Shown piece after piece: positions 50,084 to 58,638 of a DNA stretch of 64,000 bases; positions within the stretch are counted from its first letter, which is position 1; each line of letters opens with the position of its first letter. The notes under the pieces are model-generated. The model was not told the DNA's origin, ran no database searches, and saw only the letters and a program-made list of their open reading frames with translations. Source of the stretch: Blastococcus_B deserti (GTDB lineage: Bacteria > Actinomycetota > Actinomycetes > Mycobacteriales > Geodermatophilaceae); NCBI RefSeq assembly GCF_042682525.1, contig NZ_JBHUHP010000001.1:558001-622000 (forward strand), read 5' to 3'. The position numbers and the translations under genes were made by a program.

Positions 50084-53000
50084 CTAGTCCGCGAACGCCT
50101 CGGCGATCAGCTGACGCTGCTCGACGTCGTGCACCTTGGCCGAGCCCACGGCGGGGCTGGCCGATGCCCGGCGGCTGACCCGGCGGAACGTCCGCCCCTG
50201 CGGCAGGTGCTCGGGCAGGTTGACCGCCATGAACTGCCAGGCGCCCATGTTGGCCGGCTCCTCCTGCACCCACACCACGTCGGAGGCGTTCGGGTACTTC
50301 TCGAGCTCGGCCCGGATCTGCTCGGCCGGCAGCGGGTAGAGCTGCTCGACGCGCAGCACCGCGGTGTCGGCGGTCCCGTCGGACTCCCGCTGCGCCATGA
50401 GGTCGTAGGCGACCTTGCCGCTGCACAGCAGCACCCGGCGGACCGAGCCCGCGTGCAGCGGCTCGCCGCCGACCCCGGTGTCGGGCAGCACCGGGCGGAA
50501 GCCCTGCTCGGTGAAGTCCTCGACCGCACTGACCGCCGCCTTGGCCCGCAGCAGCGACTTCGGCGTGAACACGATCAGGGGCCGGTGCACCTCGGAGAGC
50601 GCCTGCCGGCGGAGCAGGTGGAAGTAGTTGCCGGGGGTCGAGCAGTTGGCGACGGTCATGTTGTTCTCCGCCGACAGCTGCAGGAACCGCTCGATGCGGC
50701 CGCTGGAGTGGTCGGGACCCTGGCCCTCCAGGCCGTGCGGCAGCAGCATCACCACGCCGGAGCGCTGGCCCCACTTGGCCTCGCCGGAGCTGATGAACTC
50801 GTCGATGACCATCTGCGCGCCGTTGACGAAGTCGCCGAACTGCGCCTCCCACAGCACCAGGGCCTTCGGGTTGGCCACCGAGTAGCCGTACTCGAAGCCG
50901 ACGGCTGCGTACTCGGACAGCAGCGAGTCGTAGACGAAGAACTTCGCCTGGTCCTCGGAGAGGTGGGCCAGCGGGGTGTACTCGCTGCCGTTCTCGCGGT
51001 CGATGAGCACCGAGTGGCGCTGCACGAACGTGCCCCGGCGGGAGTCCTGACCCGCCAGCCGGACCGGGATGCCGTCCATGAGCAGCGACCCGAAGGCCAG
51101 CAGCTCGCCCATCGCCCAGTCGATGCCGCCCTCGCTGGCCATGGCCGCGCGCCGCTCGAGCATCTTCTGCAGCTTGGGGTGCGGGGTGAAGTCCGGCGGG
51201 AACGACACGTGCGCGTCGCCGATGGTCTTGAGGACCTCGCGCGAGATCGCCGTCTCGACCTGGGACTCCTGCGGGGTGCGGGGGTCCATGACCGGCTCGG
51301 GCTTGGAGGAGTCCTGCGCGTCGTGGGTCTCGGCGAAGGCGCGCTCCAGCTGACCGCGGTAGTCCTTCAGCGCCTCCTCGGCCTCCTCGAGCGTGATGTC
51401 GCCCCGGCCGACCAGCGCCTCGGTGTACAGCTTCCGGACCGAGCGCTTGCGGTCGATGATGTCGTACATCAGCGGCTGGGTCATCGACGGGTCGTCGCCC
51501 TCGTTGTGCCCGCGCCGGCGGTAGCAGACGAGGTCGATGACGACGTCCTTCTTGAAGGCCTGCCGGTAGTCGACCGCCAGGCGCGCCACCCGCACGCAGG
51601 CCTCGGGGTCGTCGCCGTTCACGTGGAAGACCGGCGCGTTGACCATCCGCGCCACGTCGGTCGAGTAGAGGGTCGACCGCGCCGACGCCGGGCTGGTGGT
51701 GAAGCCCACCTGGTTGTTGACGACGACGTGCACCGTGCCGCCGGTGCGGTAGCCGCGCAGCTGCGAGAGGTTCAGCGTCTCCTGGACCACGCCCTGCCCG
51801 GCGAAGGCGGAGTCGCCGTGCAGCAGGACGGGGAGCACGGTGAAGCCCTGCTCGCCCTTGTCGATCATGTCCTGCTTCGCCCGCACGATGCCCTCGAGGA
51901 CGGGGTTGACCGTCTCCAGGTGCGAGGGGTTGCTGGCCAGCGAGACGGCGATTTCGGCCTCGGGACGGAAGGGGTTCTTGAAGGTTCCCGTCGCGCCCAG
52001 GTGGTACTTCACGTCCCCGGAGCCCTGGACCGTGCCCGGGTCGATGTTGCCTTCGAACTCGCCGAAGATCTTTGCGTAGCTCTTGCCCAGCACGTTGGCG
52101 AGGACGTTCAGCCGGCCGCGGTGCGGCATGCCGATCGCGACCTCGTCGAGACCGTGGTCGGTGCCGGCGAGGAGCACCTCGTCCAGCACCGGGATCAGCG
52201 ACTCGCCGCCCTCGAGGCTGAACCGCTTCTGCCCCACGTACTTGGTCTGCAGGAACGTCTCGAACGCCTCCGCGGCGTTGAGCCGGCCGAGCACGTGCTT
52301 CTGCTTCTCGCGGTCGGGCTGCTCGTGCTTGAGCTCGACCCGCTTCTGGAGCCACTCGCGCTCCTCCGGGTCGGTGATGTGCATGTACTCCACGCCGACC
52401 GTGCGGCAGTAGGAGTTGCGCAGCACGCCGAGGATGTCCCGCAGCGCCATGAGCCGCTCACCGGCGAACCCGCCGACCGGGAACTTGCGGTCGAGGTCCC
52501 ACAGCGTGAGGCCGTGCTCGAGGATGTCCAGGTCGGGGTGGGTGCGGACCTTGAACTCGAGCGGGTCGGTGTCGGCCATGAGGTGGCCGTTGCGCCGGTA
52601 GGACTCGATGACCTCGATGACCCGGGCTTCCTTGTCGATCTGCCCCTCGCGCGTGATCCGCACGTCCGGCATCCAGCGCACCGGCTCGTAGGGGATCCGC
52701 AGCGAGTGGAAGACGTCGTCGTAGAAGCCGTCCTCGCCCAGCAGGAGGCCGTGCAGGCGGCGCAGGAAGTCGCCGGACTCGGCACCCTGGATGATCCGGT
52801 GGTCGTAGGTCGAGGTCAGCGTGATGATCTTCGACACCGCGAGCTCGGTCAGCGCGTCCGGGTTCATCCCCTGGAACTCGGCCGGGTACTCCATCGCCCC
52901 GACGCCGATGATCGCGCCCTGGCCGGCGGTGAGCCGCGGCACGGAGTGGTTGGTGCCGATCGTGCCCGGGTTGGTCAGGCTGATCGTGGTCCCCGAGAAG

Positions 53001-53905
53001 TCCTCGAGCGTAAGCTTGTTCTGGCGCGCGCGACGGATGACGTCCTCGTAGGCGGCCCAGAACTGGGCGAAGTCCATCTGCTCGGCGGCCTTGATCGACG
53101 CCACCACCAGCGACCGCGACCCGTCGGGCTTGGGCAGGTCGATGGCCAGGCCGAAGTTCACGTGCTCGGGCTGGATCAGCGTCGGCTTGCCGTCGACCTC
53201 GGCGAAGGCGCTGTTCATGTTGGGGAAGTCGTCGAGCGCCCGGACCAGCGCGTAGCCGATCAGGTGGGTGAAGGAGACCTTCCCGCCCCGGCCGCGGGCC
53301 AGGTGGTTGTTGATCACGATGCGGTTGTCGGCCAGCAGCTTGGCCGGCACGGCTCGCACGCTCGTCGCCGTGGGGACGGTCAGCGAGGCGTTCATGTTCT
53401 TGACGACGCTGGCGGCCGCGCCACGCAGCGGTGACTGCTTGGCGCCGGCGGCGGGGGCGGCGGCCTTGGCGGCCGGCTTCTCCGCGGGCTTGGCGGCCGG
53501 GGCCTTGTCCGCCGGGGCCTTGTCCGCCGGGGCCTTGTCCGCAGGTGCCGTCTCCGCGGAGGCCCTGGCCGCGGGGGCCTTCGGTGCCGCCGCCTGGGCG
53601 GGCGCCTGTGCCGCGGACGCGCTCGCGGGCTGCTGCGCCGCCTCGGGGGACGGGGCGGGGGTGGCGGCCGGCCGGGCGGGCGCGGCGGCGCCGTTGCCCG
53701 ACGAGGCCGGCTGGTCACGGTCGGCGCCGGCGACCGGGCTGCCCGGCCGGTAGTCGGCGAAGAACTCGTGCCAGGCCTGGTCCACGCTGGACGGGTCGGC
53801 GAGGTACTGCTGGTACATCTCCTCGACCAGCCACTCGTTGGTGCCGAAACCGGCCACCGGGGAGGAGGACGCGGGGGAGGGCCGGGATGAGCTCACGCTT
53901 GACAC
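50084..53905 (-). CDS. kgd: multifunctional 2-oxoglutarate decarboxylase/dehydrogenase E1-E2
   Basis: A 1273-residue KGD. The first 45 residues hold the E1 N-terminal helix (NEWLVEEMYQQYLADP). A 100-residue Ala/Pro/Lys linker follows, with three ADKAP repeats. Residues about 150-390 are the E2 acyltransferase core (SFTHLIGYALVRALDDFP; DHRIIQGAESGDFLRR). The E1 ThDP domain includes MPHRGRLNVLANV, VVNNQVGFTTSP and RGHNEGDDPSMTQPLMY. There is no lipoyl domain. It feeds the TCA cycle and in relatives is regulated by the FHA protein GarA, which is not seen here. Confidence 0.96.
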   Translation of the reverse strand: MSSVSSSRPSPASSSPVAGFGTNEWLVEEMYQQYLADPSSVDQAWHEFFADYRPGSPVAGADRDQPASSGNGAAAPARPAATPAPSPEAAQQPASASAAQAPAQAAAPKAPAARASAETAPADKAPADKAPADKAPAAKPAEKPAAKAAAPAAGAKQSPLRGAAASVVKNMNASLTVPTATSVRAVPAKLLADNRIVINNHLARGRGGKVSFTHLIGYALVRALDDFPNMNSAFAEVDGKPTLIQPEHVNFGLAIDLPKPDGSRSLVVASIKAAEQMDFAQFWAAYEDVIRRARQNKLTLEDFSGTTISLTNPGTIGTNHSVPRLTAGQGAIIGVGAMEYPAEFQGMNPDALTELAVSKIITLTSTYDHRIIQGAESGDFLRRLHGLLLGEDGFYDDVFHSLRIPYEPVRWMPDVRITREGQIDKEARVIEVIESYRRNGHLMADTDPLEFKVRTHPDLDILEHGLTLWDLDRKFPVGGFAGERLMALRDILGVLRNSYCRTVGVEYMHITDPEEREWLQKRVELKHEQPDREKQKHVLGRLNAAEAFETFLQTKYVGQKRFSLEGGESLIPVLDEVLLAGTDHGLDEVAIGMPHRGRLNVLANVLGKSYAKIFGEFEGNIDPGTVQGSGDVKYHLGATGTFKNPFRPEAEIAVSLASNPSHLETVNPVLEGIVRAKQDMIDKGEQGFTVLPVLLHGDSAFAGQGVVQETLNLSQLRGYRTGGTVHVVVNNQVGFTTSPASARSTLYSTDVARMVNAPVFHVNGDDPEACVRVARLAVDYRQAFKKDVVIDLVCYRRRGHNEGDDPSMTQPLMYDIIDRKRSVRKLYTEALVGRGDITLEEAEEALKDYRGQLERAFAETHDAQDSSKPEPVMDPRTPQESQVETAISREVLKTIGDAHVSFPPDFTPHPKLQKMLERRAAMASEGGIDWAMGELLAFGSLLMDGIPVRLAGQDSRRGTFVQRHSVLIDRENGSEYTPLAHLSEDQAKFFVYDSLLSEYAAVGFEYGYSVANPKALVLWEAQFGDFVNGAQMVIDEFISSGEAKWGQRSGVVMLLPHGLEGQGPDHSSGRIERFLQLSAENNMTVANCSTPGNYFHLLRRQALSEVHRPLIVFTPKSLLRAKAAVSAVEDFTEQGFRPVLPDTGVGGEPLHAGSVRRVLLCSGKVAYDLMAQRESDGTADTAVLRVEQLYPLPAEQIRAELEKYPNASDVVWVQEEPANMGAWQFMAVNLPEHLPQGRTFRRVSRRASASPAVGSAKVHDVEQRQLIAEAFAD

Positions 53906-53940
53906 GGGGTCGAGTGCCTTCTTCGTCGGTTGGCTGCGTC

Positions 53941-53976
53941 GTCAGTGCGGTCGTCAGTGCGGTCGTCAGTGCGGTC
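53941..53976. repeat. three tandem 12-bp repeats upstream of kgd
   Basis: GTCAGTGCGGTC repeats three times without change, 36 bases upstream of the kgd start and within the 190-base gap to the ankyrin gene. It could hold regulator sites, or be a simple slippage product. Confidence 0.8.
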
Positions 53977-54098
53977 GTCGGGCACGTGGTCCGGGGCTGC
54001 GTCGTGGCCGCGGGCCGAGGTGCGCAGCCGCGGACATGGCGTGGACCGGGTGTCGAGTCTACGCCCGGTCGTCCGCACCGACCGGCTGCGACGGTGCC

Positions 54099-54908
54099 CT
54101 AGTCCGTGGCGCCGTGCGCGACGAGCAGATCGGCCAGGGCGTCGTTGCCGGTCGCGCGGCCGGCGTCGTCCCTCCGGTGCCGGGCGGCGGCCACGCGGCT
54201 GATGTCCAGCGCGCTCGCACCGTCGGTGGTGGTCGCGTTGACGTCCGCCCCGGCGGCGAGGAGCACCCGCACCACCTCGGCGGAGTTTCCGCCCGGCCCG
54301 GCGGCCACGGCGGCGTGCAGGGGCGCGCGCCCGGTGTCGGGATCGCGCCGGTCGACGTCGGCTCCCGCGTCGAGGAGCAGCTGCACCAGTTCCAGCCGCG
54401 CGCTGCCCGCGGCCGCGTGCAGCGCACCCCCGTCGGCGTCCGCCCCCCGCTCGAGGAGCAGCCGCGCCGTGGCCGGGGCGCCACCGAGGGCCGCCCAGGA
54501 CAGCAGGTCCACCCCGGAGGCCCCGTCGCTCAGCGGCGCTCCGCCGTCGAGGTGCGCGGCGAGCGCGTCGGTCTCGTCCAGGAACGCCGCGCTCGGGGCG
54601 TCGAGGACCGCGCCGAGCTCGAGGAGGACGGGCACCAGGTCGGGGGAGAGCTCGAGGGCCACGTGCAACGGTGTCCGGTGGTGCTCGGTGCGGGCGTCCA
54701 GGTCGGCGCCGGCACCGACCAGCACACGGGCGATGTCGGCCCGCCCTTCCGCGACGGCGACGTGCAGCGGTGTCCAGCCACCGTGGCCGGCACGCTCGAC
54801 GGTGCCGGTGAGCAGCCGTGGCGCCGTCTCCACCACCGTCCGGACCTCGTCGACGTCACCGGCGGCGATCAGCCGGGTCAGCCGCTGGGCGGTCATGCGA
54901 GTGGTCAC
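54099..54908 (-). CDS. ankyrin-repeat protein
   Basis: About 269 residues. At least five ankyrin repeats are visible: GGWTPLHVAVAEGRADIARVL, HRTPLHVALELSPDLVPVLL, VDLLSWAALGGAPATARLLL, GGALHAAAGSARLELVQLLL and RAPLHAAVAAGPGGNSAEVV, with a sixth near the end. It mediates protein binding; the partner is unknown. GTG 54908 (AAGGA upstream) is preferred over ATG 54896. No signal peptide. Confidence 0.88.
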   Translation of the reverse strand: MTTRMTAQRLTRLIAAGDVDEVRTVVETAPRLLTGTVERAGHGGWTPLHVAVAEGRADIARVLVGAGADLDARTEHHRTPLHVALELSPDLVPVLLELGAVLDAPSAAFLDETDALAAHLDGGAPLSDGASGVDLLSWAALGGAPATARLLLERGADADGGALHAAAGSARLELVQLLLDAGADVDRRDPDTGRAPLHAAVAAGPGGNSAEVVRVLLAAGADVNATTTDGASALDISRVAAARHRRDDAGRATGNDALADLLVAHGATD

Positions 54909-55042
54909 TGGTCGTCCTTCGCTCCGGAGTGGATGGGGAGGGTGGTGTTGTCCGGACCGCCCACGGCTTCGGTGGCGTTCGCGAGCGGCCCCGCGGCAGG
55001 GTCCGGTCACCGACCCTGCGAGGGGGGACGCGCGGGCCTCGC

Positions 55043-55798
55043 TCAGACGACGTCGCGCCGGACGGCGATCAGGGTGCCCAGCAGAGCTGCCAGCAATCCG
55101 TAGCCCACCAGCAGCAGGCCGCCCTGCCAGGCCCCCAGGAGATCAGGCCCCTGGAAGGTCGCGGTCATCGCCTCGAGCCCGCCACCGGGCATCCACTTGT
55201 AGGCACCCGATGTCGCGGGGATGGAGCGGATCACCGGCTCGACGACGAACAGGTAGACCAGTCCACCGACGATCGCGCCGACCTGGTTGCGCAGCAGGGC
55301 CCCGATGCCCACGCCCATCAGGGCGTAGATGACCAGGGCCAGGCCCGAGGTCGCCAGCACCTCGAGGTTGTCGCCCGTGAGGGACGGCGCCGAGCCCCGG
55401 GCCCCGGCGTAGAGACCGACCACGAGCAGGTTCACGCCCAGCAGCACCAGCGCGAACGGGACGGCGACGAGCGCGTACGCGACCAGCTTGGCCACCACCA
55501 CCCTCCAGCGGCGCGGCGTGGTCAGGAACGTCGGGGTCGCGGTGCGGTGCCGGTACTCCTGGGTCATCCCGATGATGCCGAGGATGAGGAAGAGCACGGT
55601 GGCGTTCGTGGCCTGGGCCAGCGCCACCTGCTCGAACTCCGGCGTCCCGACCGGGGGGAGCCCGCTCTCGGGGTTCCCGGCGAAACCGGTCAGCAGCGCG
55701 GCGAAGCCGCCCACCATGACGCACGCACCGAGCAGCAGGCCGAGCCAGACCCTGGTCGTGAACAGCTTCGTCCATTCCGAGCGCACCAGACGGATCAT
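55043..55798 (-). CDS. ABC exporter permease (ABC-2 type)
   Basis: A 251-residue membrane protein with about six helices (VWLGLLLGACVMVGGFAALL; TVLFLILGIIGMTQEYRHRT; LVAYALVAVPFALVLLGVNL and others). IRLVRSEWTKLFTTRVW at the start and EYRHRTATPTFLTTPRR in loop one are typical of ABC-2 permeases of drug/antibiotic type. ATG overlaps the stop of the ATPase gene. Substrate unknown. Confidence 0.88.
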   Translation of the reverse strand: MIRLVRSEWTKLFTTRVWLGLLLGACVMVGGFAALLTGFAGNPESGLPPVGTPEFEQVALAQATNATVLFLILGIIGMTQEYRHRTATPTFLTTPRRWRVVVAKLVAYALVAVPFALVLLGVNLLVVGLYAGARGSAPSLTGDNLEVLATSGLALVIYALMGVGIGALLRNQVGAIVGGLVYLFVVEPVIRSIPATSGAYKWMPGGGLEAMTATFQGPDLLGAWQGGLLLVGYGLLAALLGTLIAVRRDVV

Positions 55799-56811
55799 CG
55801 GACGGCCTCCTGAACGGCGGACGACGGCGCGGCGAACTGCTCGGAACCGCTGGTGAGCTGGAAGTAGATCTCCTCGAGACCGCTGGTGCGCGAGCGCAGC
55901 TCGTGGAGCTCGACGCCCGCGGCGAACGCCCGCCGGCCGACGTCGGCGGGCGTGGTGCCGGTGACGGTGAGCGTGCCGTCCTCCTGGCTCACCGTCGTCC
56001 CCTCCGCGCGGAGGAGCTCGGCGAACCGGGCGGCCTCCGGGCTGCGGACCAGAACCGTCCCGGCGCCGTCGGCGCCCGACCGGAGCTGCTCCATGGAGCC
56101 TTCCCGGACCAGGCGGCCCGCGCCCACGATGACCACGCGGTCGACCGTCTGCTCCACCTCGGACAGCAGGTGGCTGGAGACCAGCACGGTCCGCCCCTGG
56201 TCGTGGGCCAGGTGGCGGAGGAAACCGCGCAGCCACTGGATGCCCTCGGGGTCCAGTCCGTTGGCCGGCTCGTCGAGCACCAGCACCGCGGGGTCGCCCA
56301 GCAGTGCGGTGGCCAGCGCCAGCCGCTGCCGCATCCCGAGGGAGTAGCCCCCGGCGCGGCGGTTGCCGGCGTCGGCCAGTCCCACCTGCATGAGCACCTC
56401 GTCGGCCCGGGACAGCGGGAAGCCGGCGGCGCGGCAGTAGACGCGCAGGTGGTTGCGGCCGGAGCGGGCCGGGTGGAACGCCGTCTCCAGGACCGCGCCC
56501 ACCGTGCGGAGCGGCGCGGCCAGCGACGTGTACGGGGCCCCGTCGAAGGTGGCGGTCCCGGCGTCGGGGTGCATCAGTCCCAGGAGCATGCGCAGCGTCG
56601 TGGTCTTGCCGGCACCGTTGGGTCCCAGGAAGCCGGTGACGGACCCGGGCTCCACGGTGAAGCTCAGGTCCGAGACGGCCTGCACCGGCCCGAAGGACTT
56701 GCTGAGTCCGCGCACCTCGACCCGGACGGGGTCGACGGCTGCGGGGATGGCGGTGGAAATGGGCAGTCTCCTCGTTCTCCGGTCGGCCTCGCTGCGCCGA
56801 TCCAAGCGCAT
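55795..56811 (-). CDS. ABC exporter ATP-binding protein
   Basis: About 338 residues. Walker A GPNGAGKTTTLRML, signature YSLGMRQRLALATALL, Walker B LVLDEPANGLDPEG and H-loop LVSSHLLSEVEQTV fit the CcmA/DrrA-type exporter ATPases. A 90-residue C-terminal domain (AARFAELLRAEGTTVSQEDG) follows. The start is unclear: the first in-frame ATG is 56811, whereas codon bias begins around a CTG at 56766 with AGGAG just before it. It overlaps the permease gene (ATGA). Confidence 0.88.
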   Translation of the reverse strand: MRLDRRSEADRRTRRLPISTAIPAAVDPVRVEVRGLSKSFGPVQAVSDLSFTVEPGSVTGFLGPNGAGKTTTLRMLLGLMHPDAGTATFDGAPYTSLAAPLRTVGAVLETAFHPARSGRNHLRVYCRAAGFPLSRADEVLMQVGLADAGNRRAGGYSLGMRQRLALATALLGDPAVLVLDEPANGLDPEGIQWLRGFLRHLAHDQGRTVLVSSHLLSEVEQTVDRVVIVGAGRLVREGSMEQLRSGADGAGTVLVRSPEAARFAELLRAEGTTVSQEDGTLTVTGTTPADVGRRAFAAGVELHELRSRTSGLEEIYFQLTSGSEQFAAPSSAVQEAVR

Positions 56812-56828
56812 CGGGGCCAGGAATCGGC

Positions 56829-56860
56829 CCACTTCCGGCGCCCCGGCGTGCCGGAAGTGG
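56829..56860. promoter_or_regulatory. inverted repeat, candidate operator
   Basis: CCACTTCCGG (56829-56838) and CCGGAAGTGG (56851-56860) are perfect ten-base arms around a 12-base spacer. It lies between the divergent ABC-exporter operon and the universal-stress gene, 18-20 bases upstream of the ATG of the exporter ATPase. Arm length and spacing suit a dimeric repressor. Confidence 0.5.
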
Positions 56861-56945
56861 CCGGACCCGGACGGCGGGACCGGCCAGCCCCCGCGCTGAT
56901 CATCTCCGGGTGACCCCCGGCACACGGTCACATAGAGTGCGCGCC

Positions 56946-57416
56946 GTGAGCGAGATCTCGGACACCTACCGGACGGTCGTCGTGGGGACCGACGGCTCGG
57001 AGTCGTCGCTGCGCGCCGTCGCCCGGGCCGGCGCCCTGGCCGGGGCCTGCAGCGCGACGCTCGTGATCGCCTGCGCCTATCTGCCCGTCGAGCCCGACGA
57101 CCGGGAGATCGGCCGCGCCCAGGACGTCCTCCGGGACGACGCGTACCAGATCCTGGGCTCGCACCCGGCCGAGGACACCGTGCGCACCGCCGCCGAGCGG
57201 GCCGGCGCCGCGGGTGCACGGAAGGTGAAGACGATCGCCGTCGAGGGATCGCCCGTGGAGGCGCTGCTGGACGTCGTCCGCCGGGAGGACGCCGACCTGC
57301 TCGTCGTCGGCAACCGGGGCCTGGCCGGCATCAAGGGCCGGCTGCTGGGCTCCGTTCCCGCCGACGCGACGCGGCGGTCGGAGTGCGACGTCCTCGTCGT
57401 GCACACCACCGGCTGA
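56946..57416 (+). CDS. universal stress protein
   Basis: A 156-residue UspA-fold protein from GTG 56946. YRTVVVGTDGSESSLRAVARA opens the domain. The ATP-binding motif G-x2-G-x9-G-S/T is NRGLAGIKGRLLGSVPAD, ending in ECDVLVVHTT. Nucleotide binding is thus likely. The role is general stress or cAMP/ATP sensing; a cyclase gene follows after 16 bases, which suggests co-transcription. Confidence 0.9.
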   Translation: MSEISDTYRTVVVGTDGSESSLRAVARAGALAGACSATLVIACAYLPVEPDDREIGRAQDVLRDDAYQILGSHPAEDTVRTAAERAGAAGARKVKTIAVEGSPVEALLDVVRREDADLLVVGNRGLAGIKGRLLGSVPADATRRSECDVLVVHTTG

Positions 57417-57432
57417 GCGTCGCGCGGCGGTC

Positions 57433-58539
57433 ATGGACGACCCGGGGGAGGTCGCCGGCCCGGACGCTCGCGAGGCGCTCGAGCGGCTGCTGCTCGACGG
57501 GCCGCGCCGCTACACGCGGCTCCAGGTGGCCGAGCTCGCGGGCATGCCGCCGACCCGCACGCAGCGGCTGTGGCGCGCACTGGGCTTCGCCGACGCCGCC
57601 GACGACGACCTGGTCTTCACCGACGCCGACGTCTCCGCGCTCGCCGTCCTGTCCGAGCTGATCGACTCGGGCTTCGTCGACCCGGACAGCGAGGCGTCGA
57701 TCGCGCGGGCGATGGGCCAGGCGCTGTCCCGGCTGGCCGACTGGCAGACCGACATGCTGGCCGACGCCCTCACTCGCCCGGGTGCGGACGGGGAACGGCG
57801 GAAGGCCTCGGCGGAGGAGGTGGTCGCCGCCGCCCGCGCGCTGCTCCCGCGGATGCGCGACATCCAGCACTACGTCTGGCGCCGGCACCTGGCGGCCAAC
57901 GCCGACCGGCTCCTCTCCGCCGCGGGCCGTGGTGACCGCCGGGAGCTCGCGGTCGGCTTCGCCGACCTCGTCGGGTACACCTCGCGCAGCCGCGGGATGG
58001 GCGGCCGCGAGCTCGGCGCCATGGTGGAGGACTTCGAGAGCACCGCCACCGAGGTCATCGCCCGGCACCACGGCCGGGTCGTGAAGACGGTGGGCGACGG
58101 AGTCCTGTTCACCGCGGGGTCGCCCGTCGACGCGGTGGACATCGGCCTGGAGCTGCCCGAGGTCTGGGACGCCGAGGACCGCCCGCCCCTGCGAGTGGGC
58201 GCCGCCTACGGCGCGGTGCTCACCCGTTTCGGCGACGTCTACTCGCCCGTCGTCAACCTGGCCAGCCGGCTGACCTCCCTCGCGCGGCCGGGCACGGTGC
58301 TGGTCGACCGGGAGCTCGCCCGCGGGCTGCGGGGACAGCGGGCCTACCGGGTGCGGCCCCTGCGCCGCGTCTCGGTGCGCGGTTACGACCACCTGCAGCC
58401 GTGGCTGGTGCGCCGCCGGCCCACCGGGGACGACGCCAGCCCGTTCGACACGAGCGCCTTCGAGGACATGCTGGACGAGCTGGCCGACGAGGTCCTCGAG
58501 CAGCCGGACGACGACGGGTCGGAGGGCCGCCCTTCCTGA
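57433..58539 (+). CDS. class III adenylate/guanylate cyclase, Rv1264-like
   Basis: A 368-residue soluble cyclase. The N-terminal 165 residues are all-helical (REALERLLLDGPRRYTRLQV, QVAELAGMPPTRTQRLWRAL), resembling the pH-sensing regulatory domain of M. tuberculosis Rv1264. The catalytic domain has metal Asp residues in AVGFADLVGYTSRSR and VVKTVGDGVLFTAG, and the NLASRLTSLARPG (Asn/Arg) transition-state motif. It makes cAMP most probably. An acidic C-terminal tail follows. Confidence 0.88.
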   Translation: MDDPGEVAGPDAREALERLLLDGPRRYTRLQVAELAGMPPTRTQRLWRALGFADAADDDLVFTDADVSALAVLSELIDSGFVDPDSEASIARAMGQALSRLADWQTDMLADALTRPGADGERRKASAEEVVAAARALLPRMRDIQHYVWRRHLAANADRLLSAAGRGDRRELAVGFADLVGYTSRSRGMGGRELGAMVEDFESTATEVIARHHGRVVKTVGDGVLFTAGSPVDAVDIGLELPEVWDAEDRPPLRVGAAYGAVLTRFGDVYSPVVNLASRLTSLARPGTVLVDRELARGLRGQRAYRVRPLRRVSVRGYDHLQPWLVRRRPTGDDASPFDTSAFEDMLDELADEVLEQPDDDGSEGRPS

Positions 58540-58543
58540 CCTC

Positions 58544-58615
58544 GTCGATCATCGGCTCCGTGCACCGGCCGCCGGCGCGTCCGACGGTGTCGCGTGCACG
58601 GCGACGATGATCGAC
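58544..58615 (+). promoter_or_regulatory. long interrupted inverted repeat in the ABC-F leader
   Basis: Two 22-base arms (58544-58565 and 58594-58615) match at 19 positions: GTCGATCATCG pairs with CGATGATCGAC, and CCGTGCAC with GTGCACGG, with a three-base internal mismatch. The spacer is 28 bases. The right arm ends 23 bases before the GTG start of the ABC-F gene. It could be a terminator for the cyclase operon or an attenuator for ABC-F. Confidence 0.6.
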
Positions 58616-58638
58616 CGGGGGATGGCACCCTGATCTCC

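Noticed and set aside
53893..54078. Small ORF with TDDR repeats
   Set aside because: It is only the translation of the 12-bp tandem repeats, with no ribosome binding site or conserved feature.
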